64,000 nucleotides of DNA, taken from positions 29,614 through 93,613 of the forward strand of contig JBIQJE010000014.1 in assembly GCA_044507625.1 (NCBI GenBank). The letters run 5' to 3'. The translations under genes were made by a program, and so were the position numbers. This document shows positions 37,355 through 45,958 of the stretch, piece after piece. Numbering within the stretch: the stretch's first letter is position 1; each line of letters starts with the position of its first letter. The DNA is from Hyphomicrobium_A sp044507625. GTDB lineage: Bacteria; Pseudomonadota; Alphaproteobacteria; Rhizobiales; Hyphomicrobiaceae. The notes below the pieces were generated by a model. That model was not told where the DNA came from, did not search any database, and saw nothing but the letters and a program-made list of their open reading frames with translations.

Positions 37355-37720
37355 GTGCAGGAAAACGACAAGCCCGTTCTCGTCTACTCCACCTTTCCCT
37401 CGGCGGAGGCGGCCGAAACGATAGGGCGGGAGCTGGTCGAACAGCGGCTGGCCGCTTGCGTCAACATTCTGCCCGCCATGACGTCAATTTACCGTTGGGA
37501 AGGCGCGATAACGCGCGATGCCGAGGCCGTCATGCTGATCAAAACGCGCCGCAGCCTCGCCACCCGGGTCATGGACGCGGTGAGGGCGCGCCACAGCTAC
37601 GAGAACCCCGCATTGCTCGTGCTGGAGGTGGCGGGCGGCGCGCCGGATTATCTGCGCTGGCTTTTGGAGGGAACAGCCGGGCCTGGCCCGGACAGCGGCG
37701 AAACGGATCCCTACGCGTGA
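37355..37720 (+). CDS. cutA: Divalent-cation tolerance protein CutA
   Basis: 121 residues from a GTG start with GGAGG 9 bases upstream. Family motifs LVYSTFPSAEAAETIGRELVEQRLAACVNI, MTSIYRWEGAITRDAEAVMLIKT and HSYENPALLVLEVAGG are intact. CutA forms trimers and binds divalent metals; its role in copper tolerance is established in E. coli only. Divergent from nadK. Confidence 0.96.
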   Translation: MQENDKPVLVYSTFPSAEAAETIGRELVEQRLAACVNILPAMTSIYRWEGAITRDAEAVMLIKTRRSLATRVMDAVRARHSYENPALLVLEVAGGAPDYLRWLLEGTAGPGPDSGETDPYA

Positions 37721-37825
37721 CGAAGCAGGTGGGGTGCACCGACCTCGCCGGGTGCCTCAGTCGCCACGGCGGCTCCGCGCGCACCTCGATAGGCACTCAC
37801 GGCGCGCGGCGCAGGCTGCGCGCCG

Positions 37826-38797
37826 TCAGTAGACGCCGCCGAGGCTGAGCATGAGATTATAGCGCGGCGTACCCTTCGCCGGTTTGCGCCAGGATCCGCT
37901 CGACTTCTTCGCCTGGCGCGGCGGTTTCGGCGCGCTGGAGTGCGTAGGAGCTGCGTGCGTCGCTGGGCCTTGGTCGATCTCGGCCGTTGCAACCTTTGCG
38001 TTCCCTGGGCCCGGGATCAACGGCGCCTGCACAGCGGGCGCGAAGTCCGTCGGCCCGCCGATCGCCATACGGCCCGGCAGAGGATTCGTCGTCATCGTGC
38101 TGTGGGGCAGCGGCGTATAGAGGCGGACAGCCTGCTGGGTGTTGGCAGCCTTCCACGGCAGAACCTCGGGCTGCGCCGCGGCGGCCGCGCCGCTCCCATT
38201 CTTCGGCTGGCTGGCGGTAACGCTATCGGCGGCGCCGCAAGCGCGGCCATCATAGGCTTTGAGCAGGTTCAGCAGCAGATAGTCGGGTTTGTCGACCGGC
38301 AGGGCCGCGTTGGTGCGCTCGGTAAAATTCTGCATGGCTTCGCGCGTGCCGGCCGTCCAGGCGCCGTTGGCGCGGCCCCAGTAGCAGCCGGCGCGCTTCA
38401 GGTGCTGCTGGATGTCGACGATGAGGCGGTGGCGCGCGCTCGGGTCGCTCGGCTCGAGCCCGCCCGACGGTACGGCCGCAGCCGACACAGCCTGCGCGGG
38501 CATGACCTGTGCCGGCCAATGGGCGACCGTCTCGGCCTTCGCTGCGGAAGCCTTTGCCGCAAAGGTTGCACCTGCCGGAACGAGCGGACGTTGCGGCGAA
38601 AAGCTGGCAAGCCGCGATTTCAGCGGAGCAGGGGCTGTCTCCACGGGAGCGATCGCGATCTCATCGGCCGCCTCGCGGGCCGCAAGAGCGCGCGTTGCCT
38701 GCTGAAGGTTCGTCTCGGAATCGACGGGGGCCGGGAAGTAGACGAACAGCCCGACGCCGATACCCGCCAACAAAACGAAGCCGCCGAGGCCACGCAT
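37826..38797 (-). CDS. Membrane-anchored protein with peptidoglycan-binding-like segment
   Basis: 323 residues from the ATG at 38797, chosen because AGGAG is 8 bases upstream. A single N-terminal membrane helix (GLGGFVLLAGIGVGLFVYF) is followed by an Ala/Pro-rich linker. A central region (RLIVDIQQHLKRAGCYWGRANGAWTAGTREAMQNFTERTN) has the pattern of a PG_binding_1 repeat. The C terminus is Pro/Lys/Ser-rich. Probably a periplasmic cell-wall-associated protein; no enzymatic domain seen. Confidence 0.65.
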   Translation of the reverse strand: MRGLGGFVLLAGIGVGLFVYFPAPVDSETNLQQATRALAAREAADEIAIAPVETAPAPLKSRLASFSPQRPLVPAGATFAAKASAAKAETVAHWPAQVMPAQAVSAAAVPSGGLEPSDPSARHRLIVDIQQHLKRAGCYWGRANGAWTAGTREAMQNFTERTNAALPVDKPDYLLLNLLKAYDGRACGAADSVTASQPKNGSGAAAAAQPEVLPWKAANTQQAVRLYTPLPHSTMTTNPLPGRMAIGGPTDFAPAVQAPLIPGPGNAKVATAEIDQGPATHAAPTHSSAPKPPRQAKKSSGSWRKPAKGTPRYNLMLSLGGVY

Positions 38798-38827
38798 AAC
38801 ATCAACTCCTACGCTTCCAGCCGGCAA

Positions 38828-39558
38828 ACCACTGTGCCAGATCGAGAACGTGCGACAGCCTCAAACGGTTCTGACGCGGGAGCTTAGAAAACAGCGATGA
38901 CAATCCGCTTAAGAGGCGCCGGGAAATCCCACGAGTTCGCAATATCCTTCCGTATGTTAACCAAAATAAGTCCGAGTGCGGGCTTATGCAACCGCGTGCG
39001 GAAGATTGCGGGGGATTATCGACAGGGTGAGAGCGCCGTCCTTCAACTTGCGGATGTGGAAAACGGGGCCCGGCTGGGGACAAGTCCCGCGCGAAATGTG
39101 GGCGACCTGTGGAGAGCTTTGCGGCGCCTTGCCGAGCGGAAATAGGGCCGAATTTCGGCCATTTCTGCTAGGGGACTGATTCTCTTAACAAAAGATTTCG
39201 AATCGCGTAGCAAGGGCAACCGAGGGGGCAGTTTCGCGTCAGTAAACTTGTCGCCCCGGCCCGTGGGGAAAGTTGCGCACAGGCGGAATCGAGCGGCGAT
39301 GACCGCCCGTAGCCGACCACCCGGCGGGAAGGGGCTCCAGCTCTCGATGTTTTGTTGACGCGTGTGATCGCCGGTCTGCCGGACTGCCATTGGGGAATGG
39401 TGCCGGAGCTCAACGGACCGATCGAGCCATACGCCGAAGCACAGCATCCCGTAATCGCGTCAGAGATGGAGATCTTCTGTCCAGCCGCCCTCTTGATCGG
39501 ACAGAGGCAAGGAAAAGCGCTGGCGCCGTGACGCATCGACAGCCAGCGATCATAATTC
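38828..39558. other. Long intergenic region (about 730 bp)
   Basis: The longest gene-free stretch in the window. It contains locally AT-richer parts (for example around 38936-38975 and 39178-39200), GT-rich runs near 39050-39120 and no ORF with family features. A minus-strand frame 39168-39638 reads as low-quality sequence. I cannot assign a function; it may hold promoters and a regulatory element for the gene at 39571. Confidence 0.4.
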
Positions 39559-39570
39559 ATGAGGGCAAAC

Positions 39571-40815
39571 ATGAGACATGCTCTAGGCGTGTTGGGGGTT
39601 CTGGCTGCCGGCGTCTTGCTCGCCGTCTCGGCTGCCATGAACTGGCGATTTGGCGTCAGTCTCGGCAGGACCGAGTTCGACGGCCAGATCTACGGCGCGG
39701 CCAGCGCGGCTGCGGACTGCATGAAGGCCTTGGTGCCTTTCTTCTTCTTCGCCGCAATACGCACAAGGATGTGGTCGCAGGCGGTAGCCTCCGCTCTCGT
39801 CTGGGTTGTGGTCACGGCCTATTCGCTCACCTCCGCTCTTGGACACGCGGCGCTCAACCGCTTGGACACGGCCGGTCAGCGTGCAGCGACCGCTGTGAAC
39901 TACAAGGACCATCGCGCCGATCTGGCACGGGCACAGGAACAGCTTTCCTGGATCCCGCAGCATCGCCCCGCTCAGGCGGTGCAGGCCGAGATGGAAGCGC
40001 TCAAGAACGACAAGTCGTGGACTTCGACGAAGGAGTGCACCGACGCAACGACGACGCGTTCGCGTACGTTCTGCCAGAGCTACCACGCACTGGCCGCCGA
40101 GTTGGGCTCAGCCCAGCAGGCGACGGCACTCGAAGCACGCATCGCTGAGATCCACAGCAAGATCTCGGGCGTAACGGGTGCTGCGGTGATGGCTGAGGCG
40201 GACCCGCAGGCTGCGGTTCTGGCCAAGCTCGCCGCGATCGTTGCTCCATCCGTCAAGGTCGAGGACGTGCAGACCGCGCTCACGGTCTTCATCGCACTGC
40301 TTCTCGAAGTCGGATCGGGCTTCGGCATGTACATCGCCTTTAGTCAGTGGCGCCTCTACGATCGCCACACGCCATCGGCACCTCAATTCGTGCCGGTCAG
40401 CACCGCTGCGGCAGCGGTGGCGGCTCCCAAGGCCGTTGCGCTAGCAAAGCCGCGTTCCGGCGCGAACGACAACAAGTCTGTGACCGAGACCAAGGTCGCG
40501 ACGGTTGCGTCCCCGGCTCCACAACGACTGCTTGCTCCCGAAACCGACGTGGAGCGTTTCTACAAGGAGAGAATCGAGACTCAAGACGGATCAAGTTTGA
40601 CTGCAACTTCGCTATACGAGGACTACTGTGCATGGTGTGAAGAACAGCAGAAGGAGCCCCTCGCACTGCCGACATTCGGTCGGGAGTTCGGTGAGCTCGG
40701 CGTACAGAAGGCACGGATAGCAGGAAGGGTGCGGTACATCGGTATTGCGCTGAAATCCGCCGGCGAGCTCGAGGAGGATAAGAAGCTGACGGCCTTAAAT
40801 GAGAAGGCCGCCTGA
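39571..40815 (+). CDS. Membrane protein with coiled-coil loop and C-terminal DNA-binding-like domain, unknown function
   Basis: About 414 residues; GAGG lies 6 bases before the ATG at 39571. Two to three N-terminal helices (ALGVLGVLAAGVLLAVSAAM and ALVPFFFFAAIRTRMW, then SALVWVVVTAYSLTSALG), a helical, coiled-coil-prone middle segment with three cysteines (about residues 110-200), another membrane helix (TALTVFIALLLEVGSGFGMY), then an Ala/Pro linker. The last 90 residues (FYKERIETQDGSSLTATSLYEDY, then PLALPTFGREFGELGVQKAR and YIGIAL) resemble the winged-helix tail of phage primase/D5-like proteins. Function unknown; possibly mobile-element-derived. Ends with tandem terminators. Confidence 0.65.
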   Translation: MRHALGVLGVLAAGVLLAVSAAMNWRFGVSLGRTEFDGQIYGAASAAADCMKALVPFFFFAAIRTRMWSQAVASALVWVVVTAYSLTSALGHAALNRLDTAGQRAATAVNYKDHRADLARAQEQLSWIPQHRPAQAVQAEMEALKNDKSWTSTKECTDATTTRSRTFCQSYHALAAELGSAQQATALEARIAEIHSKISGVTGAAVMAEADPQAAVLAKLAAIVAPSVKVEDVQTALTVFIALLLEVGSGFGMYIAFSQWRLYDRHTPSAPQFVPVSTAAAAVAAPKAVALAKPRSGANDNKSVTETKVATVASPAPQRLLAPETDVERFYKERIETQDGSSLTATSLYEDYCAWCEEQQKEPLALPTFGREFGELGVQKARIAGRVRYIGIALKSAGELEEDKKLTALNEKAA

Positions 40816-40829
40816 CAAGGCTTCAACGG

Positions 40830-40857
40830 AAGGCCGCGTAAGCGGCCTTTCTCTTTT
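40830..40857 (+). terminator. Intrinsic terminator 1 after the membrane protein gene
   Basis: Stem AAGGCCGC / GCGGCCTT with a GTAA loop followed by TCTCTTTT. It begins 15 bp after the stop codon at 40815. Confidence 0.8.
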
Positions 40858-40861
40858 GTGG

Positions 40862-40889
40862 AAGGGCTGCCATCGGGCGGCCCTTTTTT
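40862..40889 (+). terminator. Intrinsic terminator 2 (tandem)
   Basis: Stem AAGGGCTGCC / GGCGGCCCTT (one G-U pair) with an ATCG loop and six T at its 3' end. It directly follows terminator 1. Confidence 0.8.
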
Positions 40890-41039
40890 CGTTTGCTCGC
40901 CGGCCGTCGCTGCGGATGCGCAACGCGTCGGTTGCGCCCGCGGCCGGCTGCGACGGGCGCCGGAGCAAACGACCGGCTGCCAGCGTGCGTCTTGACGCGG
41001 CGGGTGGCTTTTGAAAGACGTGCTCGTAGAAGCACATGA

Positions 41040-41606
41040 ATGACAGGTGCTGCAACCTCTCCCCGGTCCCGCGACACACAAAGCCAAGCTCAGAGAGATC
41101 GGAAATTGAGCGCAGAGATATTTGCCCGGTCGCTGGTCGAGGGCTTGCAGAGGGCCGACGTCGCGCTCGTTGCGGGCCTCCCAGACGGTCTCCTGGCGCC
41201 GTCGATAGCACGTCTCGAAACGCTGGAGCGTCCGCGCTACGTCGCCTGCGCGCGCGAGGAGGAATGCATCGGCGTTGCCGCAGGTGTCACCATTGCCGGC
41301 CAGCGCGCAGCCGTGCTGTGCCAGAACGCGGGCTTCCTCAACAGCATCGGCGCGTTCGCGACCTTGGCGCGCCGCTATCGCCTGCCGCTCGTATGCATCG
41401 TGGCCAACCGCGGTGGCATCGGCGATGCCAAGCCCTACGACATCGAGAAGTTCGAAGCGTTCTCGAGCACGGCGCCGCAGATCGCCCAGGTGCATCCGGT
41501 GACCTTCGCGCAATTCAGCCCATCGGTCGTCGTTGATGCGTTCGCATGGGCAAAGGCCGCGGACCGCCCCCTGATCCTCTCCATCGAGCGGGGCAGCGCG
41601 AGATGA
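41040..41606 (+). CDS. TPP-dependent decarboxylase, alpha subunit (sulfopyruvate/phosphonopyruvate decarboxylase type)
   Basis: 188 residues, the PYR-binding half of a split ThDP enzyme. The motif AREEECIGVAAGVTIAGQRAAVLCQNAG includes the Glu that activates ThDP. It overlaps the beta subunit by ATGA. ComD/ComE sulfopyruvate decarboxylase and split phosphonopyruvate decarboxylases have this arrangement; sequence alone does not separate them. No phosphoenolpyruvate mutase, ComA, ComB or ComC homologue is near. The first 25 residues look non-conserved and the true start may be further downstream. Confidence 0.8.
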   Translation: MTGAATSPRSRDTQSQAQRDRKLSAEIFARSLVEGLQRADVALVAGLPDGLLAPSIARLETLERPRYVACAREEECIGVAAGVTIAGQRAAVLCQNAGFLNSIGAFATLARRYRLPLVCIVANRGGIGDAKPYDIEKFEAFSSTAPQIAQVHPVTFAQFSPSVVVDAFAWAKAADRPLILSIERGSAR

Positions 41607-42157
41607 ACCAGGCAGATGCCATTCGGAGAGGTCTCGCGCTCTACGGTGCGGCGCGTCCGCTCTGCGTATCGGAGATCGGCTCCCAGTCCTGCTGGCTGCA
41701 CGCCGTCTCGCCCCATGCGCGCAATCTCTATCTCAGCGGCCCGATGGGGTTGGCCTCATCCGTGGCGCTCGGCCTGGCGCTCACGTATCCAGCTGAGCGT
41801 GTGCTCGCCATTTGCGGTGACGGATCGCTGGCGATGAACCTGTCGTCGCTCGTGACGATAAGGAATGCGCGCCCGGCAAATCTTTGCCTGCTCGTCATCG
41901 TCAACGACACTTACGAATTCACCGCTTCACTGCCCTCGCCATCGGCGGCGATCGACTGGGTGGCGGCCGGCACCGGGCTGTTGGGTGCCGATGCCTGCCG
42001 GCCGCTCGAAGGGACATTGCCGGAGTTCGTCTTGCGCGCGGCGCGCCCCGTGATGCTGGTTGCGAAGGTCGTCGCAAGCGACCTGCCCGCGCCTCCGACC
42101 GGATTGTCACCGATCGAAGTCCGCGACACGTTCCGCCGCGCGCTCGCCGCCGGGTGA
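41603..42157 (+). CDS. TPP-dependent decarboxylase, beta subunit
   Basis: About 184 residues from the ATG at 41603, whose TGA overlaps the alpha subunit stop. The PP-binding half: GPMGLASSVALGLALTYP, then ICGDGSLAMNLSSLVTI and IVNDTYEFTASLPSP, which together hold the ThDP diphosphate- and Mg-binding GDG...N motif (GDGS ... N). Complements the upstream subunit; substrate not fixed by context (sulfopyruvate or phosphonopyruvate). Confidence 0.82.
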   Translation: MNQADAIRRGLALYGAARPLCVSEIGSQSCWLHAVSPHARNLYLSGPMGLASSVALGLALTYPAERVLAICGDGSLAMNLSSLVTIRNARPANLCLLVIVNDTYEFTASLPSPSAAIDWVAAGTGLLGADACRPLEGTLPEFVLRAARPVMLVAKVVASDLPAPPTGLSPIEVRDTFRRALAAG

Positions 42158-42244
42158 GCGCAGGCCGATGCGGGGCGGCGTCCGTTTCGGGGTGAGCAGC
42201 CGCCACGCAGCGTGGTGATTACGGAGAGGGAGGAGGGGCGACCG

Positions 42245-44380
42245 TCAGGCCGCCTTCTCCTTTTGCTTCACCGGCGTTTCTGCGAGTCCGGTAATCTTGA
42301 GCGCGAACGCATAATCGGCCGCCATCTCGCGCAGCTGCTCATACCGGCCCGACGCGCCGCCGTGTCCCGCCTCCATGTTGATCTTCAGGAGGATGAGATT
42401 GTCGGACGTGTTGCGCTCGCGCAGGCGCGCAACCCACTTCGCCGGCTCCCAGTAGGTGACGCGCGGATCGGTGAGACCGCCATACGCGAAGATGTGCGGA
42501 TAGGCCTTCGCCGCCACGTTCTCGTACGGGCTGTAGGCGTGGATGATTGCGAACTCCTCCGCGCTTTCGATCGGATTGCCCCACTCGGGCCACTCCGGCG
42601 GCGTGAGCGGCAGATCCTTGTCCAGCATCGTATTGAGGACATCGACGAAGGGCACGTCGGCGATGATGCCGAGGAACAGCTCCGGCGCCATGTTGGCGAC
42701 GACGCCCATCAGCATGCCGCCAGCCGATCCGCCGTTGGCGACGATGCGCCCCCGCTGCGTCAGGCCCGCATCGACGAGATACTCACCCGCTGCGATGAAG
42801 TCGGTGAAGGTATGCACCTTATTGGCGAGCTTGCCGTCCGTGTACCAGCGGTAGCCCTTGTCCTTTCCGCCGCGGATGTGCGCGATGGCATAGATGAATC
42901 CGCGATCGACCAGCGACAGGCGCGTCGTCGAGAACGATGCAGGGATCGAGATGCCGTATGCCCCGTAGCCGTAAAGGAGGACGGGAGCCGAGCCGTCGAG
43001 CGGTGTGTCCTTGTGATAGAGGATCGACACCGGCACGGTCTCGCCGTCGGCAGCCGGTGCGAAAAGCCGGCGCGTCACGTAATCGGCCGGGTTATGCCCG
43101 CTCGGCACCTGCTGGCGCTTGCGCAGGGTGCGCTCGCGCGTGTGCATGTCGTAGTCGTAGACTTCCGCAGGCGTCGTCATCGAGGAATAGACGAAGCGCA
43201 GCGTCGAGGTGTCGAACTCGTAGCCTGGCGCGACGGAAAGCGAATAGGCTTCCTCGGGGAACGAGATGGTGTGCTCGCTGGCATCCGCCAGCAGCCGCAC
43301 GACGATGCGCGGCAGGCCGTTCTCGCGCTCCAGCCGCACCATGTGCTCGCGGAACACGACCGTGTCGAGGATCAAGACGCCAGGGCGATGGGGAACGATC
43401 TCGCGCCAGTTCTGCATGCCCGGCGCCGCGACGGGCGCCTCGCAGACGCGGAAATCTTCTGCGCCGTCCGAGTTGGTGGTGATGAAGAGCGTATCGCCGT
43501 TGTGCTCCACGGAATATTCGTGGCCATGCTGGCGCGCCTCTACCAGCACCGCCGGAGCGAGCGGATTGTCCGCATCGACGAGACGCACTTCGCTCGTCTG
43601 ATGGTCGTGTGCGTCGATGACGACGAACTTGCCGGACTGCGTGTCGCCGAGCGCAACGTAAAAGCCGATGTCCTTCTCGGCGTAGACAAGAACGTCGTCT
43701 TCCACGGGCGTGCCGACGACATGTCGGTAGACCTCGAGCGGGCGATGGTTGTCGTCGAGGCGCACGTAGAAAAAGGTCTTGCTGTCGTTGGCCCACACGA
43801 CGGAGCCCCGGGTATCCGGGATGCAATCGGGCAGGTCGGCCCCCGTTTCAACATCGCGCACGCGGATCGTGTAAAGCTCCGATCCCTTGTCGTCGCTAGC
43901 ATAGGCGAGCAGGCGATGGTCCGGGCTGTGCTGGAAGCTGGCGATGTCCCAATAGGGCTTGCCCTCCGCTTCGCGGTTGCCGTCGATGAGAACCCGCTCG
44001 TCCGTGCCGTCGCGGTTGCTGCGTCGCACCAGCGGATACTGGCCGCCGGCGACGAACGCGGTCGAATAGGCGAACGGGCCGTCAGGAACGGGGACCGAGC
44101 TGTCGTCCTCCTTGAGCCGTCCCCGCATCTCGAGGAAGAGCTCCTCCTGCAGGGGGCGCGTATCCGCGAGCTGCGCCTCGCAGTAGGCATTCTCGGCATC
44201 GAGGTAGGCGCGGATGTCCGGATCGAGAACGGAAGGATCGCGCATCACCTCCTGCCAGTTGTCCGCGCGCAGCCAGGCGTACTCATCGACGAGATCTACG
44301 CCGTGCCACTTGGACACCTTGGGACGCGCGGGTGCGCGCGGCGGCTGGATGAGAGCATGACGATCGACTGGGCCGTGCAT
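42245..44380 (-). CDS. ptrB: Oligopeptidase B (prolyl oligopeptidase family)
   Basis: Serine peptidase of the S9A family, about 711 residues; it cleaves after basic residues in short peptides. The ATG at 44380 has GGAG 6 bases upstream; the frame could be extended to 44518 but without an RBS. An N-terminal beta-propeller (HGVDLVDEYAWLRADNWQEV motif at start) covers the C-terminal alpha/beta hydrolase. Catalytic Ser in NGGSAGGMLMG, Asp in YGGLTDPRVTYWEP, His in EAGHGGASGRYE. Cytosolic; no signal peptide. Confidence 0.95.
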   Translation of the reverse strand: MHGPVDRHALIQPPRAPARPKVSKWHGVDLVDEYAWLRADNWQEVMRDPSVLDPDIRAYLDAENAYCEAQLADTRPLQEELFLEMRGRLKEDDSSVPVPDGPFAYSTAFVAGGQYPLVRRSNRDGTDERVLIDGNREAEGKPYWDIASFQHSPDHRLLAYASDDKGSELYTIRVRDVETGADLPDCIPDTRGSVVWANDSKTFFYVRLDDNHRPLEVYRHVVGTPVEDDVLVYAEKDIGFYVALGDTQSGKFVVIDAHDHQTSEVRLVDADNPLAPAVLVEARQHGHEYSVEHNGDTLFITTNSDGAEDFRVCEAPVAAPGMQNWREIVPHRPGVLILDTVVFREHMVRLERENGLPRIVVRLLADASEHTISFPEEAYSLSVAPGYEFDTSTLRFVYSSMTTPAEVYDYDMHTRERTLRKRQQVPSGHNPADYVTRRLFAPAADGETVPVSILYHKDTPLDGSAPVLLYGYGAYGISIPASFSTTRLSLVDRGFIYAIAHIRGGKDKGYRWYTDGKLANKVHTFTDFIAAGEYLVDAGLTQRGRIVANGGSAGGMLMGVVANMAPELFLGIIADVPFVDVLNTMLDKDLPLTPPEWPEWGNPIESAEEFAIIHAYSPYENVAAKAYPHIFAYGGLTDPRVTYWEPAKWVARLRERNTSDNLILLKINMEAGHGGASGRYEQLREMAADYAFALKITGLAETPVKQKEKAA

Positions 44381-44978
44381 CAGTATCTCCACGCGAAAAA
44401 CGAGGGGCGACGGCATTGCGGTGGCGAGCCGCTCGGCACCGCTATGGCTGGGCGATGCCGATGGGGTTGGCCGTCTGAGGGATCTGCTGATCAGATGGGT
44501 AGGGCGTGGGCTTGTCAACTTTGGCAGACCTGCCCGACATCAAATCAGAATGAGCATATAAGGATAGGACAGTAAATAATCCACCCGACAGCTAGTTTGC
44601 CGCGTAAAGTATAAGAGACACCAAGCGTTGTATGCGACCACGGCTGCATAGGCTTGCCAAAGCCTGCCGCGATTTCTTCGATTCGTCAGAACTTAGGGAT
44701 TGGTTGCTGTTATCACAGCTGTGAATGGCATTGAGATGCAGGGGCGCCGCAAATCAATCCTTCAACATTAGCCATAGCAAGTGTATGGCACGGTCTTGTT
44801 GTTGACTTTACTACGTCTAAATGCGAGATCAGCGAGCCCGCACAATCTTGCTCTAGTTATCACGAGTTCATTGTGCGCAAGGTCTATTAGGCCTGGATGT
44901 TCGCTCAATACAACATCGGCCAAATATAACATTGGATTTGCGCGAAAAATTTAACCTGCATCGCCTGGGGAGGGCGAG
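44381..44978. other. AT-rich intergenic region upstream of mucR
   Basis: About 600 bp between the oligopeptidase (minus) and mucR (plus), noticeably more AT-rich than its surroundings (for example 44560-44620 and 44880-44955). MucR-type proteins bind AT-rich DNA and often autoregulate, so this is a plausible control region. No gene seen. Confidence 0.5.
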
Positions 44979-45383
44979 TTGGAAGATACAACAGGACCTG
45001 AGCTGGTTGAGCTGACCGCGAAGATCGTATCAGCCTACGTGAGCAATAACTCCGTCGTCGCCAGCGACCTGCCGCACTTGATCAGCGAAACCCACGCCGC
45101 ACTGAGCCGCGCCAGCGGCGGCGGTACGATTCCGATCGAGCGCGAGGAGCAGAAGCCGAAGGTGCCGGTCAAGAAGTCGATCATGCCCGACTATTTGATC
45201 TGCCTGGAGGACGGCAAGAAGTTCAAGTCGCTCAAGCGGCATCTGCGCACCCACTACAACCTGTCGCCCGAGGAGTACCGGGAGAAGTGGGGCCTGCCGC
45301 ACGACTATCCGATGGTCGCGCCCAATTATGCACGCGCCCGTTCGGACCTTGCCAAGAAAATGGGCCTCGGCACCCGCCGCTAG
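44979..45383 (+). CDS. mucR: MucR/Ros-family zinc-finger transcriptional regulator
   Basis: 134 residues from a TTG start with GGAGG 5 bases upstream; the start LIELT-like motif LVELTAKIVSAYVSNN fits the family N-terminus. The single zinc-finger reads C75-L-E-D78 ... H88-x3-H92 (CLEDGKKFKSLKRHLRTH): the second Cys of Ros is replaced by Asp, a variant known in Mesorhizobium Ml proteins, where CysAspHis2 coordination is established. The C-terminal domain YNLSPEEYREKWGLPHDYPMVAPNYA is typical. Global regulator of surface and symbiosis/virulence genes in Rhizobiales. Confidence 0.95.
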   Translation: MEDTTGPELVELTAKIVSAYVSNNSVVASDLPHLISETHAALSRASGGGTIPIEREEQKPKVPVKKSIMPDYLICLEDGKKFKSLKRHLRTHYNLSPEEYREKWGLPHDYPMVAPNYARARSDLAKKMGLGTRR

Positions 45384-45384
45384 A

Positions 45385-45428
45385 GCATTTTCCGACGAAG
45401 TGGATGCCGGCTCGTCGCAAGAAAATGC
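45385..45428. repeat. Palindromic intergenic repeat, unit A
   Basis: Hairpin GCATTTTC-CGACGA / TCGTCG-CAA-GAAAATGC, starting two bases after the mucR stop codon. It has a CAA bulge on its 3' arm, as does unit B next to it. Intergenic elements of this type are common in Rhizobiales genomes; it may also act as a terminator for mucR. Confidence 0.6.
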
Positions 45429-45443
45429 GACCAATCAAAAACC

Positions 45444-45485
45444 TAGAGCGTCCGATCCGATTCCATCGGATCGCAAGACGCTCTA
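45444..45485. repeat. Palindromic intergenic repeat, unit B
   Basis: Hairpin TAGAGCGTC-CGATCCGAT / ATCGGATCG-CAA-GACGCTCTA with a TCC loop and the same CAA bulge. It follows unit A after 15 bp. The inner stem is 9 bp perfect, the outer stem is 9 bp perfect. Confidence 0.6.
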
Positions 45486-45520
45486 GAACTCGCGCCGCCC
45501 TTTGCAGAGCATCGCTGCGC

Positions 45521-45832
45521 TCAGCTTCCGGCCGGGCGCCGGCGATAGCTTGCGATCTCGGCCCGGTACGCGCGCAGCAATGCGGCATGGCGCGCAAGAT
45601 CGTATGCCCAATGCCCCGCCAGTCCGCGCTGGCGCTCTATGCGTAGCGCACGACGCATGCGTGCGATGAGCCGCGCGTGCGCAGCCCCGTCGGCGACATC
45701 GATCTCGTGCGGCCACAGCGGCAGGAGCCGCGGCAGGTCGCGCTGGCGATCGTAGGTCTGGGCGGATGCCTGAGCGTGCGCGGGACGTCCACGCGGCGCG
45801 TCCGTAGGTGCGGTCGAGTGTTTGGGGGACAT
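45521..45832 (-). CDS. Conserved hypothetical protein, 103 residues
   Basis: Basic, Ala/Arg-rich, helical protein with the segment DLPRLLPLWPHEIDVADGAAHARLIARMRRALRIE and a GHWAYDLARHAALLRAYRAE tail. No signal peptide or membrane helix. Divergent from the DnaA-C-like gene; a promoter region of about 125 bp lies between them. Such proteins occur next to HTH/DUF6456 genes in Hyphomicrobiales in my recollection, but I cannot give a function. Confidence 0.6.
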   Translation of the reverse strand: MSPKHSTAPTDAPRGRPAHAQASAQTYDRQRDLPRLLPLWPHEIDVADGAAHARLIARMRRALRIERQRGLAGHWAYDLARHAALLRAYRAEIASYRRRPAGS

Positions 45833-45958
45833 GCAAGCGAAAGCGGCTGTTGAAAGGATCCGGCAACTTTCGCACCGCGGTTTGCCTGCGGGGACTTCTC
45901 GCGGCTTGCGAATTATCCCCTCCGTTCACGCGACCGGTACTTTGCTCACCGAAGAGCA

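Noticed and set aside
39168..39638. 156-codon minus-strand frame in the long intergenic region
   Set aside because: No ribosome binding site, no signal or membrane pattern, and it overlaps the start of the plus-strand membrane protein gene.
42212..44575. 787-codon plus-strand frame opposite oligopeptidase B
   Set aside because: The minus strand shows a complete catalytic triad; this frame has none of the features of a protein family.
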